64,000 bases of DNA from Zygnema cylindricum. Taxonomy: Eukaryota > Streptophyta > Zygnematophyceae > Zygnematales > Zygnemataceae. Each line of letters begins with the position of its first letter. Within the stretch, counting starts at the first letter, position 1. The stretch lies in the NCBI GenBank assembly GCA_037447655.1, contig JBBHKE010001434.1, positions 21,560 through 85,559 on the forward strand, in the 5' to 3' direction. Below are positions 41,658-53,249 of this stretch, piece after piece. The position numbers were made by a program, and so were the translations under genes. The notes beneath the pieces were generated by a model. It saw nothing but the letters and a program-made list of their open reading frames with translations, was not told the origin of the DNA and ran no database searches.

Positions 41658-44600
41658 CTGCAGAATGCCCACCCACTATTTCAGATATCTGTATACAGAG
41701 GAAATTTTTTACAAGTTGACAAGAATACACGTGTAGAAATCACTATAATACATGTGTAAAGGTTGACAATAATACACATGTTGGAGTTGACTATAATAGA
41801 TACATCCTTCGGAAAATTAGTGGAGTTGACACACAGAAACCCTTTGAAAGTGATCATGAAGCTCATGAAGAAACATGCATGTATGTACATACAAATATTC
41901 AAGGTTTCTAATGTGAAAGATGAAACATTCATGGAATCTTTAGAAAAGAACCACGAAATTAATGCAAGAAAATATTTCTGAAGATATTCGAGGTTTCAAA
42001 GGTGAAAAACAAAATTTAGAACAGAAGTTCATGTTGACATAGATCCAAAATTTCTGAGACGGTAAGGAACCTCAGCAGATATTCAGCACACACATTCAAA
42101 ATTTATGCAGGGTAGAGGGAATACCTTAGCAGGGTCCGACAGTAGAAAATTTCGTTGTGCTCGACTACCATTCGGAAACCGCACGGCAATTCTGCAACAT
42201 GCTGCACTGGGAGGGGGCTCCTCAGGAAGGGGAGGCAATTCTAAAGGTTTTCTGGTGGGAGGCAACGAACTCGAAGTTTGTGCATCCTCATTTTGATGAA
42301 CTGAAGACGGGGTCAGACGGGGAGGTTCCATAGATACATCTTTTGCTCGTAAAGGTTCTTTATCGCCAATCCTGTCACTCGCTGAGGTAAGGAAAAACCG
42401 CATTTTGCACCTCGATCAGCATAGAAGTATTGACTTTGCGTTTCAGCGTTTTGCGGAAAATCGTTATTTAGTGCGAACCTCAGTGATTAAAATAAATTGA
42501 TGGGAAACAAGCATCAATAAAAGCCTTTCGTCTGCCACAGACAGACATAGGCGATACTTTTTTTAATCTTTGCTACTAGTCACTCACGCAAACTTCTGGA
42601 CTATGATCTATGTACAGACTCACTGTCCAAAATGTATTATGGGACAGCCAGAAGCAAAAAGGAAAGAACCTCCACGCCTCCCTCCCTCTTTCCCTCTTTC
42701 CCTCTTTCCCTCTTTCCCTCTTTCCCTCTTTCCCTCTTTCCCTCTTTCCCTCTTTCCCTCCCTCCCTCCCTCCCTCTTTCCCTCTTTCCCTCCCTCCCCT
42801 CCCCATTCCCTCCCCCCCCCTCCCCCCTCCCCCCTCCCCTCTCCTCCCTCCCCCCTCCCATCCCCTCCCCCCTCCCCCCTCCACCCTCGCCCCCCCTCCC
42901 CCCTCGCCCCCCCTCCCCCCTCCCCCCCCCTCCCCCCCTCCCCCCCCCCTCCCCCCTCCCCCCCCCTCCCCCCCTCCCCCCCCCTCCCCCCCCCCCTCCC
43001 CCCCCCTCCCCCCCCCTCCCCCCCCCTCCCCCCCCCTCCCCCCCCCTCCCCCCCCCCTCCCCCCCTCCCCCCCCCTCCCCCCTCCCCCCCCCTCCCCCCT
43101 CCCACCCCCTCCCCCCTCCCTCCCTCCCTCCCCCCCCCCCCTCCCTCCCTCCCTCCCTCCCTCCCTCCCTCCCTCCCTCCCTCCCTCCCTCCCTCCCTCC
43201 CTCCCTCCCTCCCTCCCTCCCTCCCTCCCTCCCTCATGAATGTCCAATGGTCCTCCTCTTCCCTCCCCATTCCCTGGACAATACAAGATAGCGTACTGGC
43301 AATTGTCATAGACCTGATCACTGGAGACGGGTTTGACGAGCGTTTTCAGTGTTTTGAGGTTCAAGGCTCACCTGCTTTGGTTGTGGTGTTGGGAGAGACA
43401 GAATCCCGAGGACGTTTTGGAACCTTGCGATCCAACGGTCCACGATCCATAAAAGGAATCACATCCTGCAACCTTGGACGGCAATTCCATTCAGTCAAGT
43501 GAGTTTCTCCCAATGGTAAATTGTTAAGGTGGTTGATCAGAGAATGCGTCCAAAGACCTCATCAACGTGACAAAGGGTTTGCGATCATTTTGTATAGATT
43601 TTGATTCACATTATAAGACCATTGCATAACTCAGTTAGTGAATAATGTAGAACACACTGATGATGATTAATGCTCTACAACGACACTGCCCGTTGTTATT
43701 ACATTTACACATTTTCCAGGCAGTCAAAGTCCTGTTTCTCCTCACGCAGTTTTCCGATTTTCAATCGTGACATTGAAGAGTAAGAACCCATGGAAGGGTA
43801 AGAACGTTCCATTTCGTAGCTTGCCTCAGAACAAAAATCTAGCAGTTGACCACAGAGTTACAAGCCTTTGACTGCCTGAATATTGTTTAACTCTAATAAC
43901 GACGGGAGGTGTACGTACACTACTGCTACTCACTAATAATCACTATCAAAAGCTCAATGTACCTCAAGAAGGCGTGCCGCATTTATCATTCCTTCCCAAG
44001 CCCTCATCTTTTGCCCAGTTTGAGGGTCAAGAACCATAGTCACAGGCATATTACTGAGCTTGTAATAAGTGCAAATTTTTTGTCCTTCTTCTGTGTCATC
44101 ATACACCTGTTTCTCCACACCGCACGAAAGAAGACAAAAAATAAAGAAAACACTATCGTACAAGCGAGAACCGCGGTTCACCTTTATTATCTCAAACGTA
44201 ACAATAACGTATTATAACATGAGCTGCGTTTTTTGCTAACGATCCAAAATCACATCCTTGGTTCTTGTCACCGTGCAATCTGGGCTAACAATTCTATTCA
44301 CATACATGTGGTGGTGTAGACCATGTTTTCTCATTCAAATAATTATATGCCATTATTTTTCACATTTAGAAATGAACTGAAACTTAGAAACAATATCAAG
44401 ACAACCAATCAGGGTGCTCACACCTGCCAAAAAATAAAATAGCTTCCGACAGTTTCTTTCACAGCGTCGTGAGCCCACGTATCTCTATTCATCTGCAAGC
44501 AACAAAGCAATCCCTCAAAAATTAATGGGACTTAAAAATTATATTACAATCAAGATTCCAAATGCAATCCCTAAAGGGCAGAAAAAGATCTGACACAATC

Positions 44601-47600
44601 ATTACCACAAAGAATTAAGCTTGATACAGTTTCTGAACACGATACAAATGCCATTATGAAGAATCATTTTTACTTTATTTCTTTGTCTTGACAGAAAGAC
44701 CAGTCCTGGACCAGTCCAAGGCCAGTCCTGTTTCACCATAAAGCCAAAATCAAGAGGACTTGACTCGAAACACCAGACATAATATTGTATTGACAGGCAT
44801 TTCAACCATGAAATAAAATCAGACTGATTACCATAGGTACTTCGCCGATGATTACAACTAAATTACTCAGAAGGGGCAATCGCACACAGCCATACTGTCT
44901 TAGCCCAGCACCATGGAATGAACCCATACCGTGTGACTGGCAAACTCGCTATTTGATTGAACATTCACCAAAAGCCATTTATTTTTGTTTGTTCCCTCAG
45001 TTTTAGCCTGCAACCACAATGTTCCCCAAGCTATCTTTGTGAGATATTTTGTCCACCAATCAGAAACCGCAGACAGTTTATGAGAATAGGAAAAAAATCG
45101 CAGACATCGGCAAATAGAGCCTGGAACCCATATATACCCAACATCAGAATACATGGTATAATATATAATATCCATTTCCAGAACTCAAATGCAAATACTC
45201 AAATTGTATATTTTCTACCTCTCGGGACTTCCACCGTACAAAACTTAATACTTTGGTAAAGCGGGAGATTATAAGCAAGCCAATACACAATACAAATAAG
45301 ACATTTCACCTGCTCTACAGTCCCCTGGAACATAATATCAAAAGGAGGTCGAAACAACGCTGCTAAGGCGTCCTTCGGTGGACCTGCTTCACTTTCCGCA
45401 GGTCTATCTCCTATTTGCTGACGAACCCTTTCTTCTGCCTCTTCACTAAAATTGCGAAATCCATCCACAGTTGCACGGGGACGGTCTGCCTGAGCGACCT
45501 GATGGGCCCTGCAGAAAGATGAGTGACATCAACAAGCAACCTAAAGAATTCCATGAATTAATTAAGAGCACTTGAGATGAATTGAACTCATCTGGCTGTT
45601 ACAAAGTTGGCGGCCTTTCACTTAACAGTATATGGAGCTTTTGCGAAGAACAAAAGGATTACAAGTCTAGGAACAAGGCAATTCTGGGAAGAGAAATCTT
45701 TAACAGACAGCTGAGCATGGTGAGATAAGAAATAGTAAACCAAGCAATCACAAGAAATGGACTGGGATAACATCAAATGGAGCCACAATTACAAACAAAA
45801 GCTGATGTGATGAAGGAAAGACAGACTGCGTGCCCTCATGAGCCAGACTTACCTGTACATTAAATCATCATAAAGTGCTTCTCTCTTGACTGGTAAGGGT
45901 GGTCGAACATATTCCTCGCCTACATTCGGGTTGCTGCAATAATGAAAAGCTAATCAGCGTGGCAATCAAATTTAAAAATCTTCACATCCCCTCAAATAGA
46001 ACACACCATGGAGAATTGGCAAGACCCAGAACTGTAAGCCGTGAAATAACGACTTACGTCTCAGTAACCATAGTTTCTCTTATAGATGATTGATCATAAC
46101 TTCACCAGGCACGTTTTACTCAAACTTTAAGAGAAGACCCTTCAGGAAGTTTCAAATACATGCAACCATTTCACCTTGCTGCCAAAACGTCACCTTTAAA
46201 CAACAAAAGTTACTGCTTCAGTTAAGACGTGTCAAATGCTGATACATTACTCTCCATTACTCACAAACCATTGAACAAAGCTAGTAACTATGACCAGCTC
46301 TAATTGTAAGCATGTTCAAAGATACTGCAAGTACCGCCAGTATATTGGCCATACACTGCCACATACTACCAGTATTGCAAAAACTGAGTGAAAAATGTAC
46401 TTGACCGCCTCAGTTTTGCACAAACATCGAAAGTCAAGCTGCCCAGGGATTACTCTTCCATGTGCATGACTTTGACCGTCCACTACCTGTGGGAAAATGT
46501 TTTGACCACTAATAAATTTTCAGGCCTTGCTTGACGCCGAGAAAGTATGTGTTCCTTGCTCCCTCAAGTGCAAAGAAAAGTGATGCATTTAACCAAACTA
46601 TCAGGATTTGAAATTGGATACTCTTTAGAGCCCAAACAGCCAAAATATCAATAAACAAATCCGCAACATGGGAAATCACTGTACCACCATTGTCGTGATC
46701 CACATTGACTCCATTACAAGTGCTACACAAATCTCAAGTGTCAATAACTGTAGATAAAAAATCATACGTGTTTGCTAAAAGTACATAATTAGCAACACAC
46801 TCAATTTTGAGCCCAAGTTAACCTCTCAATAAAGTACACCGCGAATCGCTATTAGCGTATATAACGCTAATTCGGTTCCCCAAATTTTGACCCAAATTCT
46901 CAAATATAATTATTAATTCTATTTTAAATTTTGAGTAATTTCTAATTAGAGTAAATGATTTACCCTAAAATTTTGAAATTCCCAATTAATGTTAATAATG
47001 CTATTTTTTTTTTTACGCTATTTATTTCTTGACACTAATAGCGATTTGCGGTGTAGTGAGCAGTGAAACATTAAATTTTGATATCCCTGGTAAGTAAACC
47101 CAGACACTTTGCACGAAAAAGAAAAATAAGTAAGGATATCTCTACAAACAGCACCCAATCTTCAGTTTTGCAGATATCTCTACAAACAGCACCCCAACTT
47201 CAGTTAATTGCAACAATAAACTCTCAAAGACCTTAAAGCACAAAGGCAGCTATTCAGTAGCATCTGCAATTGTTTAAAAATTCTTTTCTACTCCAAACGA
47301 AAGTTGACTCTTATTTCTGTTATGAAACAAGAAATGTGAAGACGATCATCACCTTGCTCTGCATAGAGAACCTTGCGTTTCAGTTTATTCAATCTTAGAA
47401 ATGCTACCTCCTGGTGACCACATCAAAGAATGCGGAATAGGAAAAACTAACTGCTTATGCCATGTTCCCCTGAGTGAATGCCAAGAGTCTCTGCCCAGGC
47501 AAAAAACATGTACAGGTGGACAGCTCCATGCGTGAATTCAACAAAAGGAATCCACTTTCTCGAGTGCTCTAGTATACTGCCAATCGCTCTTAGAGTTAAT

Positions 47601-48824
47601 CACTCTAATTTGTGTGACTTTTTTTTGACTAAAACCACAAATTAGTGTAAGAAGCGCTGTTTAGTTAGGTTGCCCATAATAAGCCACGTGGCAATAACAC
47701 ACTTTAACTATAGTCAATTTTAATAAAGCTTTAACGCTAATTATTCACTAATTCTAATAGAGATGGGAGGGGTACTGTTTGAAAGACAAGTAGCTAACAC
47801 GGGAGGAAGGAATCTGGGAACAAGCTGTACGAAGCTGAGATACAATCTAATGGAGCATTTCAGAAGCCATAGTCATTGCCGCCCTGTGTCAACATTGATA
47901 GGTTTCAAGGTTGCATGAAACGCATCCTTTCCAGCCTTTTTTAAAAACGCTACAACTCCTAGAATGTCTTCCTTACAAGGCTCCCCTGTAACTGGGCTTT
48001 GTTTACTATGCCATACACTAAAATTAACAATCGTAATGTCAAGACTGATTTAGAAAACATATAAAAGAGAGCGTCCTCAAAAAAGTAATAAGTTCACATT
48101 CCAATCTTGCTTAGACTTGAGCATTTTCCTCCAAAAAACATAAGTATTCTGCTTACACTAGCATACATCCCCGCAATTTTGTGTACAAACAACAATAATC
48201 AATAATTAAGACACATAGCCAGTTCATGTCTACCTTGAAGGTGCGGCAGGTGCATCTGAAGCACTTGCTGCCTGGTGACTGTACGGACTGGCTGCTGCTG
48301 CTTCAGAGACTGGACGGGGGACCTCTCCAGAAGGACCATCTCCAACACCTTCTGCAAAAAATAGTTGCAACGCCGGTTCAAGCTGCCAATCAGAAGCCTG
48401 CGGCACAGAATACGCCACAGAATACGCCACGTGTTAGATCCCACTACTTGATAATATCAATTGTTATTACTAAAAGGATCGTAATTCCAAAGTCATGTAA
48501 CGAATTCAATAAATTGGAACAACGGGAAGATTGCTGATGTTCGTATTGCTCAAGGATAGATAGAAAAAAACATAAAAAAAAAAAAAAATTCAAAATGAAG
48601 TGCTCAGAAAGCAAAGCAGCAACCAGGAAACACTACCAGTAGCCATTAACCAGTGACAAAAACCAGCCACAAATAGCTAAGACAACAACCAGTGATCAGT
48701 AACTGGTAGAAACTCCTTCAAATAATAGCCTTCATACCTGGAGCATCTGAAGAGCTACAGTATCATCTGTGCCGGTGATATCCATAAATGAAGCTAAAGC
48801 AGCTCCAAAATCTACTTCATCCAT
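41493..48824 (-). CDS. UBX-domain protein (UBA-like/UAS/UBX), Cdc48/p97 cofactor, complete
   Basis: Ten exons join without a phase error into 1338 bp, a 445-residue protein. Residues 1-45 (ALASFMDITGTDDTVALQML, ASDWQLEPALQLFFAEG) are a UBA-like helix bundle that binds ubiquitin. Residues about 158-285 are a UAS (thioredoxin-like) domain: LAALFRPPFDIMFQGTVEQ, NKWLLVNVQSNSEFASHTMN, YFIFWQVYDDTEEGQ, VLDPQTGQKMRAWEG. Residues about 362-443 are a UBX domain, CRIAVRFPNGSRAQRNFLLS to KELGLANSILAMTWV, expected to dock on the N-domain of Cdc48/p97. Order and length match UBXN7/Ubx5 and plant PUX proteins, which link ubiquitinated clients to the segregase. I see no UIM motif in the linker (residues 286-360), unlike animal UBXN7. 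The start is set by the Met before DEVDFGAAL, giving the usual short N-terminus. Confidence 0.93.
42125..42381 (-). CDS. UBX gene exon 9
   Basis: TACCTCAG|CG to GCTAAG|GTATTC. Pro/Ser-rich linker, then CRIAVRFPNGSRAQRNFLLS, the first two strands of UBX. Confidence 0.92.
42680..43236. repeat. C-rich simple sequence in the UBX intron 8
   Basis: (CCCTCTTT)n at about 42680-42790, (CCCCCCT)n at 42790-43130, then (CCCT)n to 43236. On the gene's strand it is G-rich with many G4-compatible runs. Frames across it are open only through composition. Confidence 0.95.
43372..43465 (-). CDS. UBX gene exon 8
   Basis: GTTGCAG|GAT to AAAGCAG|GTGAGC. DVIPFMDRGPLDRKVPKRPR ends the UAS helix and opens a basic linker that could carry a nuclear signal (KVPKRPR). 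Confidence 0.88.
43963..44106 (-). CDS. UBX gene exon 7
   Basis: GAAACAG|GTG to CTTGAG|GTACAT, 48 codons. VYDDTEEGQKICTYYKLSNM and VLDPQTGQKM are the second half of UAS. Confidence 0.92.
44424..44492 (-). CDS. UBX gene exon 6
   Basis: CTTGCAG|ATG to TGGCAG|GTGTGA, 23 codons: MNRDTWAHDAVKETVGSYFI then FWQ, the LNRDxWxxxxVxxxIxxxFIFWQ block of UAS. Confidence 0.92.
44930..45007 (-). CDS. UBX gene exon 5
   Basis: TTGCAG|GCT to CACACG|GTATGG, 26 codons. NKWLLVNVQSNSEFASHT is a UAS beta strand and helix. Confidence 0.92.
45310..45508 (-). CDS. UBX gene exon 4
   Basis: CTGCAG|GGCC to GAGCAG|GTGAAA. Acidic linker, then LAALFRPPFDIMFQGTVEQ, the start of the UAS domain. Confidence 0.92.
45853..45933 (-). 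CDS. UBX gene exon 3
   Basis: TTGCAG|C to TACAG|GTAAGT. EEYVRPPLPVKREALYDDLM is the conserved (V)RPPLPxKRExL linker of plant-type UBX proteins. Confidence 0.9.
46837..47053. mobile_element. TA-flanked MITE (217 bp) in UBX intron 2
   Basis: CACCGCGAATCGCTATTAG and CTAATAGCGATTTGCGGTG, with TA on each side. This is the shortest and cleanest copy of the family. Confidence 0.8.
47586..47778. mobile_element. Diverged relative of the TA MITE family in UBX intron 2
   Basis: CTGCCAATCGCTCTTAGAGT at the left and TCTAATAGAGATGGGAGGGG at the right resemble the family TIR with several changes. Confidence 0.45.
48234..48397 (-). CDS. UBX gene exon 2
   Basis: GCCGCAG|GCTTCT to TTCAAG|GTAGAC. ASDWQLEPALQLFFAEG completes the UBA-like domain, followed by an Ala/Ser/Pro linker. 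Confidence 0.9.
48738..48824 (-). CDS. UBX gene exon 1
   Basis: 29 codons, MDEVDFGAALASFMDITGTD then DTVALQMLQ, ending CTCCAG|GTATGA, phase 0. First half of the UBA-like domain. Confidence 0.88.
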
Positions 48825-49116
48825 TTCTAATAACCCTGCTGCTTGTACCACAAACGCTACTGATAAAGAAGTCAAAGACGAACAAACACAGCAGGCACTA
48901 CCTTACAAACTCCTCTATACAATTGTTACAGACATCCGCACTACAAACTGGCAATTTGTATTCTGAGTGTACCGTCTGGTAAACTGTATGAGTGCTTTGA
49001 AAGTTGTTCAACTCCCATAAGTCCAAACGGCTGCCAGCAAACAGAACTTCAAAAAAGTCGCCACATTTAGCGTTTCCAATCGGTTTCGCACATTTCAACC
49101 AACGAAAATGCGTGCA

Positions 49117-49390
49117 AACGCCATGCCTACTCGTATTTAGCGTGTTGAACACTAATTCGGCGCCCCTAAATTTTGAGGGTTTTACCTAAAATAGGGTAAA
49201 CGATACTAATTTTTCCTGTACGCTAATTACGAGATGAACAATTAGTGTACACCATTTTAATTTATGTATGTTTTTAATAGTGTGGAGTACGGAACGTGTC
49301 GGTTCGTATAAAAATGTACTTTTGAATTATACAAGTACAGATATTTTTAAAAATATCTTCTATCACACGAAAAACTGCCCTGTGAATTAA
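49117..49390. repeat. Interspersed repeat, copy 1
   Basis: Closely matches 54450-54715 over about 260 bp, starting AACACTAATTCGGCGCCCC and ending ATCACACGAAAAACTGCCC. The left end resembles the TA MITE terminus (CGTATTTAGCGT), so this may be a truncated member. Confidence 0.75.
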
Positions 49391-51348
49391 AAGATTTCGT
49401 ACCTGTACCTGTTTTAGTGTACATTTATTTGTCACGTATTGCCTACACCCCTAAAAAACTGAAATTAGAGTTAGGAATTAATTAGGGCAAGGTTCCATTA
49501 GGGGAAAAATGACGTTGTTTACTGAAATCCGTACTGTTTCGTACAGTGCCGTACCAAAGAAAAAAAAATGTCAGAAAAACAAGGCTACTGAATGAGGGAT
49601 TTGATTCTCCACGTTTATGGGCGTAAACATGGACCGTCGGATGCATAATCGGATACGCCATCGTCTGACACTTTCAGTTCGCAACAAGTGACCCGGAGTA
49701 GGTCAATTTTTAGAGCCTGAACGAATAGCATTGTGCCTCGTGGAAAAGTGAACAAATATCCACGACGACCGCGCGACCAGGTGGGTACACGTCGCATATG
49801 ACATGTGCCTTCCGCCAGGGAGGATGCGAGGCCACCGGAAGCCGCAAGAAAATCTTTGACGGAGGATATTGTTTCACGCTTCTGTTGCCATCCACTAACC
49901 ATTCTGACATTTTCGTACGCTTTTACAAATCTTAATTTTCGCCCGCCCGTACAGATTTTATTCAATACGCCGTACGAGTCTACCTTGGCTGGTACAAATA
50001 TGTGGTCACAATTTGCTGTCAGAGATTCTTTGAAGATTACCAGATCGTATTCATCTATTACGTGAACCAATAAAAATGTGCCACGCAAAACAAATGTCGG
50101 TTACTGACCCGACACAATGGAACGATCGCCTCAGTAAACGAATTTTTGACGTTTACAGAGAGCGCACAAGGTACACTTCGTTTGCCTCATGTAAGTTTAT
50201 TGCTTCACGTCTGTCGTGGATCGACTCTGACTTTACAAGTGGACCAAAATACGCGTCTAATAATCACAAACTCTCCTCTCGAGGACAGTCGTTGGAGGAG
50301 ACTAGCTACGTACTGGAAAGAAGAAGCGTTTGCGTCGAAAATTGAAAATAGGACGGTGGTATTTTTCTCGAAGAAGTCTGGAGAATCTCAACGAATTTTT
50401 AGTAAACATCTTTTAAAAAAAAAAAAAAACAGTACGGCTTAGCATGGAAAGGTACCTTCTCCAATAAACATCCCCACTTTTCGCCTGATGGAAGGTTACC
50501 CTAAGTCTATAACGTTTGCACTCGTCTTCTACTTTTGATCTATGATTAAAATTATGACATCTCTTGCAGGTGGCAGCCACGCTGACCGGAAGCGACGAAT
50601 AAGGAAGCTGAGACACGACGGTAAAACACGTACACGTGGCTCTTCCTCAGACTGTGGAGAAATTGGCTTCCGATTTTGTACAACAATTGTACAAACTTCT
50701 GGTTCGGATGTGTACATTATGTTTGGCTACACCGGATATTCGTGATGACTAACGCTTCCTACGCCGGCTTTGCCACGGCCGTTGACGGCCGTTGACGCGA
50801 ATGCCTTTAGGTGGTGACTTTGTGCATGGTACGTGTACTTTTCCTCGATCTACACGGATACTTGTCCTTTTCCTGTGTGTTCGTTGCTTTAGCCATGCTT
50901 ATCCTTTTTGTTTGCTCCCCTCCACGTGTATTGTTTCAGTTTTAGCATTGCTGCTCCTTTTGGTTCCCATGGACTCAGATAGTTTACCGCCGCGCTTTTT
51001 AATAAAGTCGGTGCTCCTAGATAAGTGAAGATGACGTCAGTGTGCATTACAAAAAAAACGGTCTCAGTTCGAAATTTCGGCGTTTCTAGTCAGTCATCGC
51101 AGTAATCGTACAAAATCTATACAAATCGTACACTTTACTGTACGATTAGAGAACCCAGTGCCTGGTAACGCCAGTACATAGAACATTCCAATACTGTACG
51201 TACCATTCACCGTACATCTGCACATGTCCAACAGTCCATACTGTACTTTTCTCAACCACATCCAATTGACCGTTACCACCTCTTCCTCCTCCCTCTCCGG
51301 TGCGTCCGCCACGTAACAAGTGCTGTCCAGTGCTCCGTACCGTACGGC
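49391..51348. other. Intergenic region between divergent UBX and FAH genes
   Basis: It holds no recognised gene. A 157-codon minus-strand frame at 49615-50088 (starting MRGTFLLVHVIDEYDLVIFK) has no similarity I know and no Ala/Glu bias typical of the nearby exons. It could be a decayed element or chance. Many GTAC words lie here. Confidence 0.4.
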
Positions 51349-51552
51349 ATGTCGGCGCGGCCGTTCCTGGCGGTTCCCGGCGGCTCGGCGTTCCCTCTGT
51401 CGAACCTGCCGTACGGCGTGTTCCGGCCCGGGGGCGAGGCGCGCGCCCGAGTGGGCGTGGCGCTGGGCGACAATGTGGTGGACCTGGAGGCGCTGGCGGA
51501 GGCGGGGCTCATGGGGGGGGAGGCGCTCAAGGGGGGGAGCTGCTTCAGGCAG
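51349..51552 (+). CDS. FAH: FAH exon 1
   Basis: 68 codons, GC-rich, from ATGTCGGCG to TTCAGGCAG, phase 0. It is followed by a G-rich tract with no GT at the expected donor. Confidence 0.82.
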
Positions 51553-52640
51553 GGGGGGGAGGGAGGGAGGGGAGGGTGGAATTAAGGGAAGGGGGGGAAT
51601 TGGAGGGTGAGGGGGGGAGGGGGAGGGAGGGAGAGGGAGGGGGGGTTTTTTCAGCACATTGTGTTGTTTTGTGTTTTATTATGTTTGTTTGTTCCCTCCC
51701 AGCCCTCCTTGAACGAGTTTCTTTCCCAAGGGAGGGCCTGGAGGAGGCCGGCCATTTGCTGCATTTGCTCGCAGGTGGGAGAATCGCCTCCTCCTCCCTC
51801 CCTCCCTCCCTCCCTCCCTCCCCTCCCTCCTCCCTCCTCCCTCCCGTCCCCTCCCCTCCGCCTCCCCTCCCCTCCTCCCCTTCCTTTATCGTCACCAATA
51901 TTAGCGTGGATCGTGGGTGTGTTTGTTTCTTCCTTTGTTTTCCACCGACAGTAGTGTGGATTGTGGGTGTGTGTGATTTTCGTGGTTTTCATTAGTTTTG
52001 TTTTTTATTTTTACGGGGGGGAGGGGGGGCGAGTGTAGGATTGCTGGGATTGTTGGGATTGTTGGGTTGTCCACTCTCCCTCCCTCTCCCTCCCTGCCCC
52101 CCCCTCCCCGGTCTCAATTTGTGATTCCAGGATAGTTTCCCTAGTTTGGGGGAAATGGGTTTTGGGAGGATTCAAGTTTTAGAAAAGGTGATAGGAAGGA
52201 AACAGAAATAGTGTGGATGGGGGGAGGTGGAGGGGAGAGGTACTCGCTCTCACCAGAGGGGGGGAAGGGTGGGAGAAGGGGTGAGGGGAGAGAATGAAAA
52301 TTGGGAGGTGGTAATAGGTCAGTGTGGCAGGAGATGAGAGGGAGTGTACAAAAACTTCTTAATGGGGTCTCATGATCCCACCCCCTTTACTTTCTGGTGT
52401 CATTTTTTTTTCTTTCCTTTTCTTTCCTTTCCCCCTTCCCTTCCCTTCCCTTCCCTTCCCTTCCCTTCCCTTCCCTTCCCTCCCCTCCCTTTCCTTTCCT
52501 TTTTTTTCCTTTTGCTTTCTTTTCTGTTTTTGTGTTTGTGGGTTTTTGTGTGTTTTTATCCCTTTTGGTTTTGGGCAGCCCTATGTGTTTGGGAATCTGG
52601 GGTCTAAAAAGATCTGTGGGGGGGGTGGAGGGAGGGCAGA
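51553..52640. repeat. G-rich and C-rich simple tracts in FAH introns
   Basis: (GGGA)n-like at 51553-51650, (CCTC)n at 51785-51880, CT/AG-rich at 52075-52300 and (CCCTT)n at 52420-52510. They are long polypurine/polypyrimidine blocks with strong strand bias. Confidence 0.85.
51703..51774 (+). CDS. FAH: FAH exon 2 (one base short)
   Basis: CTCCCAG|CCC to TCGCAG|GTGGGA. The alignment to PTLNSFMxLGxxAWxEAxxxL holds across both halves only with a +1 shift near 51744. Confidence 0.7.
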
Positions 52641-52698
52641 GGACACGCCCACACTGCGGGACAATGTCACACTGAGGGAAAAGGTCTTCCACTCACAG
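52640..52698 (+). CDS. FAH: FAH exon 3
   Basis: GGGCAG|AG to CACAG|GCGAGT. LRDNVTLREKVFHSQ matches the LRDDxxLRxxxFxSQ block before the catalytic domain. Confidence 0.72.
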
Positions 52699-53189
52699 GC
52701 GAGTGGGACGCAAAGGCCACTCTTCCCATTGGGCTTGCTCTCTCTCCTTTTTCTCTCCCCCTCCCTTTATCTCTCCTCGCACTCTCCCTCTCCTTCTCCT
52801 GCTCCCTCTTCCTCTCTCTCTCTCCCTCTCGCTCTCCAGAAATCTTTCCTACCGCCCACCAAGGTCCTCCAGCTTCCCCACTGTCTCTGGCACACCGATA
52901 TTAGTGTGGATTGATGGAGAAAGTGATGATGGGGACAGTTGACGGTCCTCTCCTTTTCCAGTTCCTGGGAAATGGCTTCTAGGGGGACACTTTTGAGACC
53001 ACATTTGTTATTTTTTGCTTTTTCAATTTGCGTTTTTTTATTGTTCGTTGTTTTTTGTTAATTTTTTTTTAGTCATCCGCGCTTATTATTTTGTACGGCA
53101 TATATATTTGCGTATGTAGGTATATGTATAATATGTAATAATATGTATATATGTATGTATTGTACTGTATATGCTTATATATATGTGTA

Positions 53190-53249
<60 letters not shown>

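Larger units (their letters stand above)
51349..52698 (+). pseudogene. FAH: Fumarylacetoacetase, N-terminal three exons, damaged or mis-assembled
   Basis: FAH cleaves fumarylacetoacetate to fumarate and acetoacetate, the last step of tyrosine breakdown. Exon 1 (51349-51552) reads FPLSNLPYGVFRPGGEARAR and VGVALGDNVVDLEAL, the conserved FAH N-terminal domain; its Met aligns with the human start. Exon 2 (51703-51774) reads PSLNEFLSQGRAW, then shifts frame by one missing base before EAGHLLHLLA. Exon 3 (52640-52698) reads DTPTLRDNVTLREKVFHSQ. Phases fit only if exon 2 regains one base. Exon 1 ends CAG|GGGGGG with no GT donor. Exon 3 ends at a GC donor (CACAG|GCGAGT). The catalytic domain was not found before the gap at 53747. 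The defects lie in G-runs, so sequencing or assembly error is as likely as a pseudogene. Confidence 0.8.

Noticed and set aside
42570-43502. 310-codon Pro/Ser/Leu frame
   Set aside because: (CCCT)n and C-rich simple sequence; opposite strand to the UBX gene whose intron contains it.
51349-51995. Single 78-231-codon genes across FAH exon 1 and the following G-rich tract
   Set aside because: Homology stops at FRQ; the rest is translated simple sequence.
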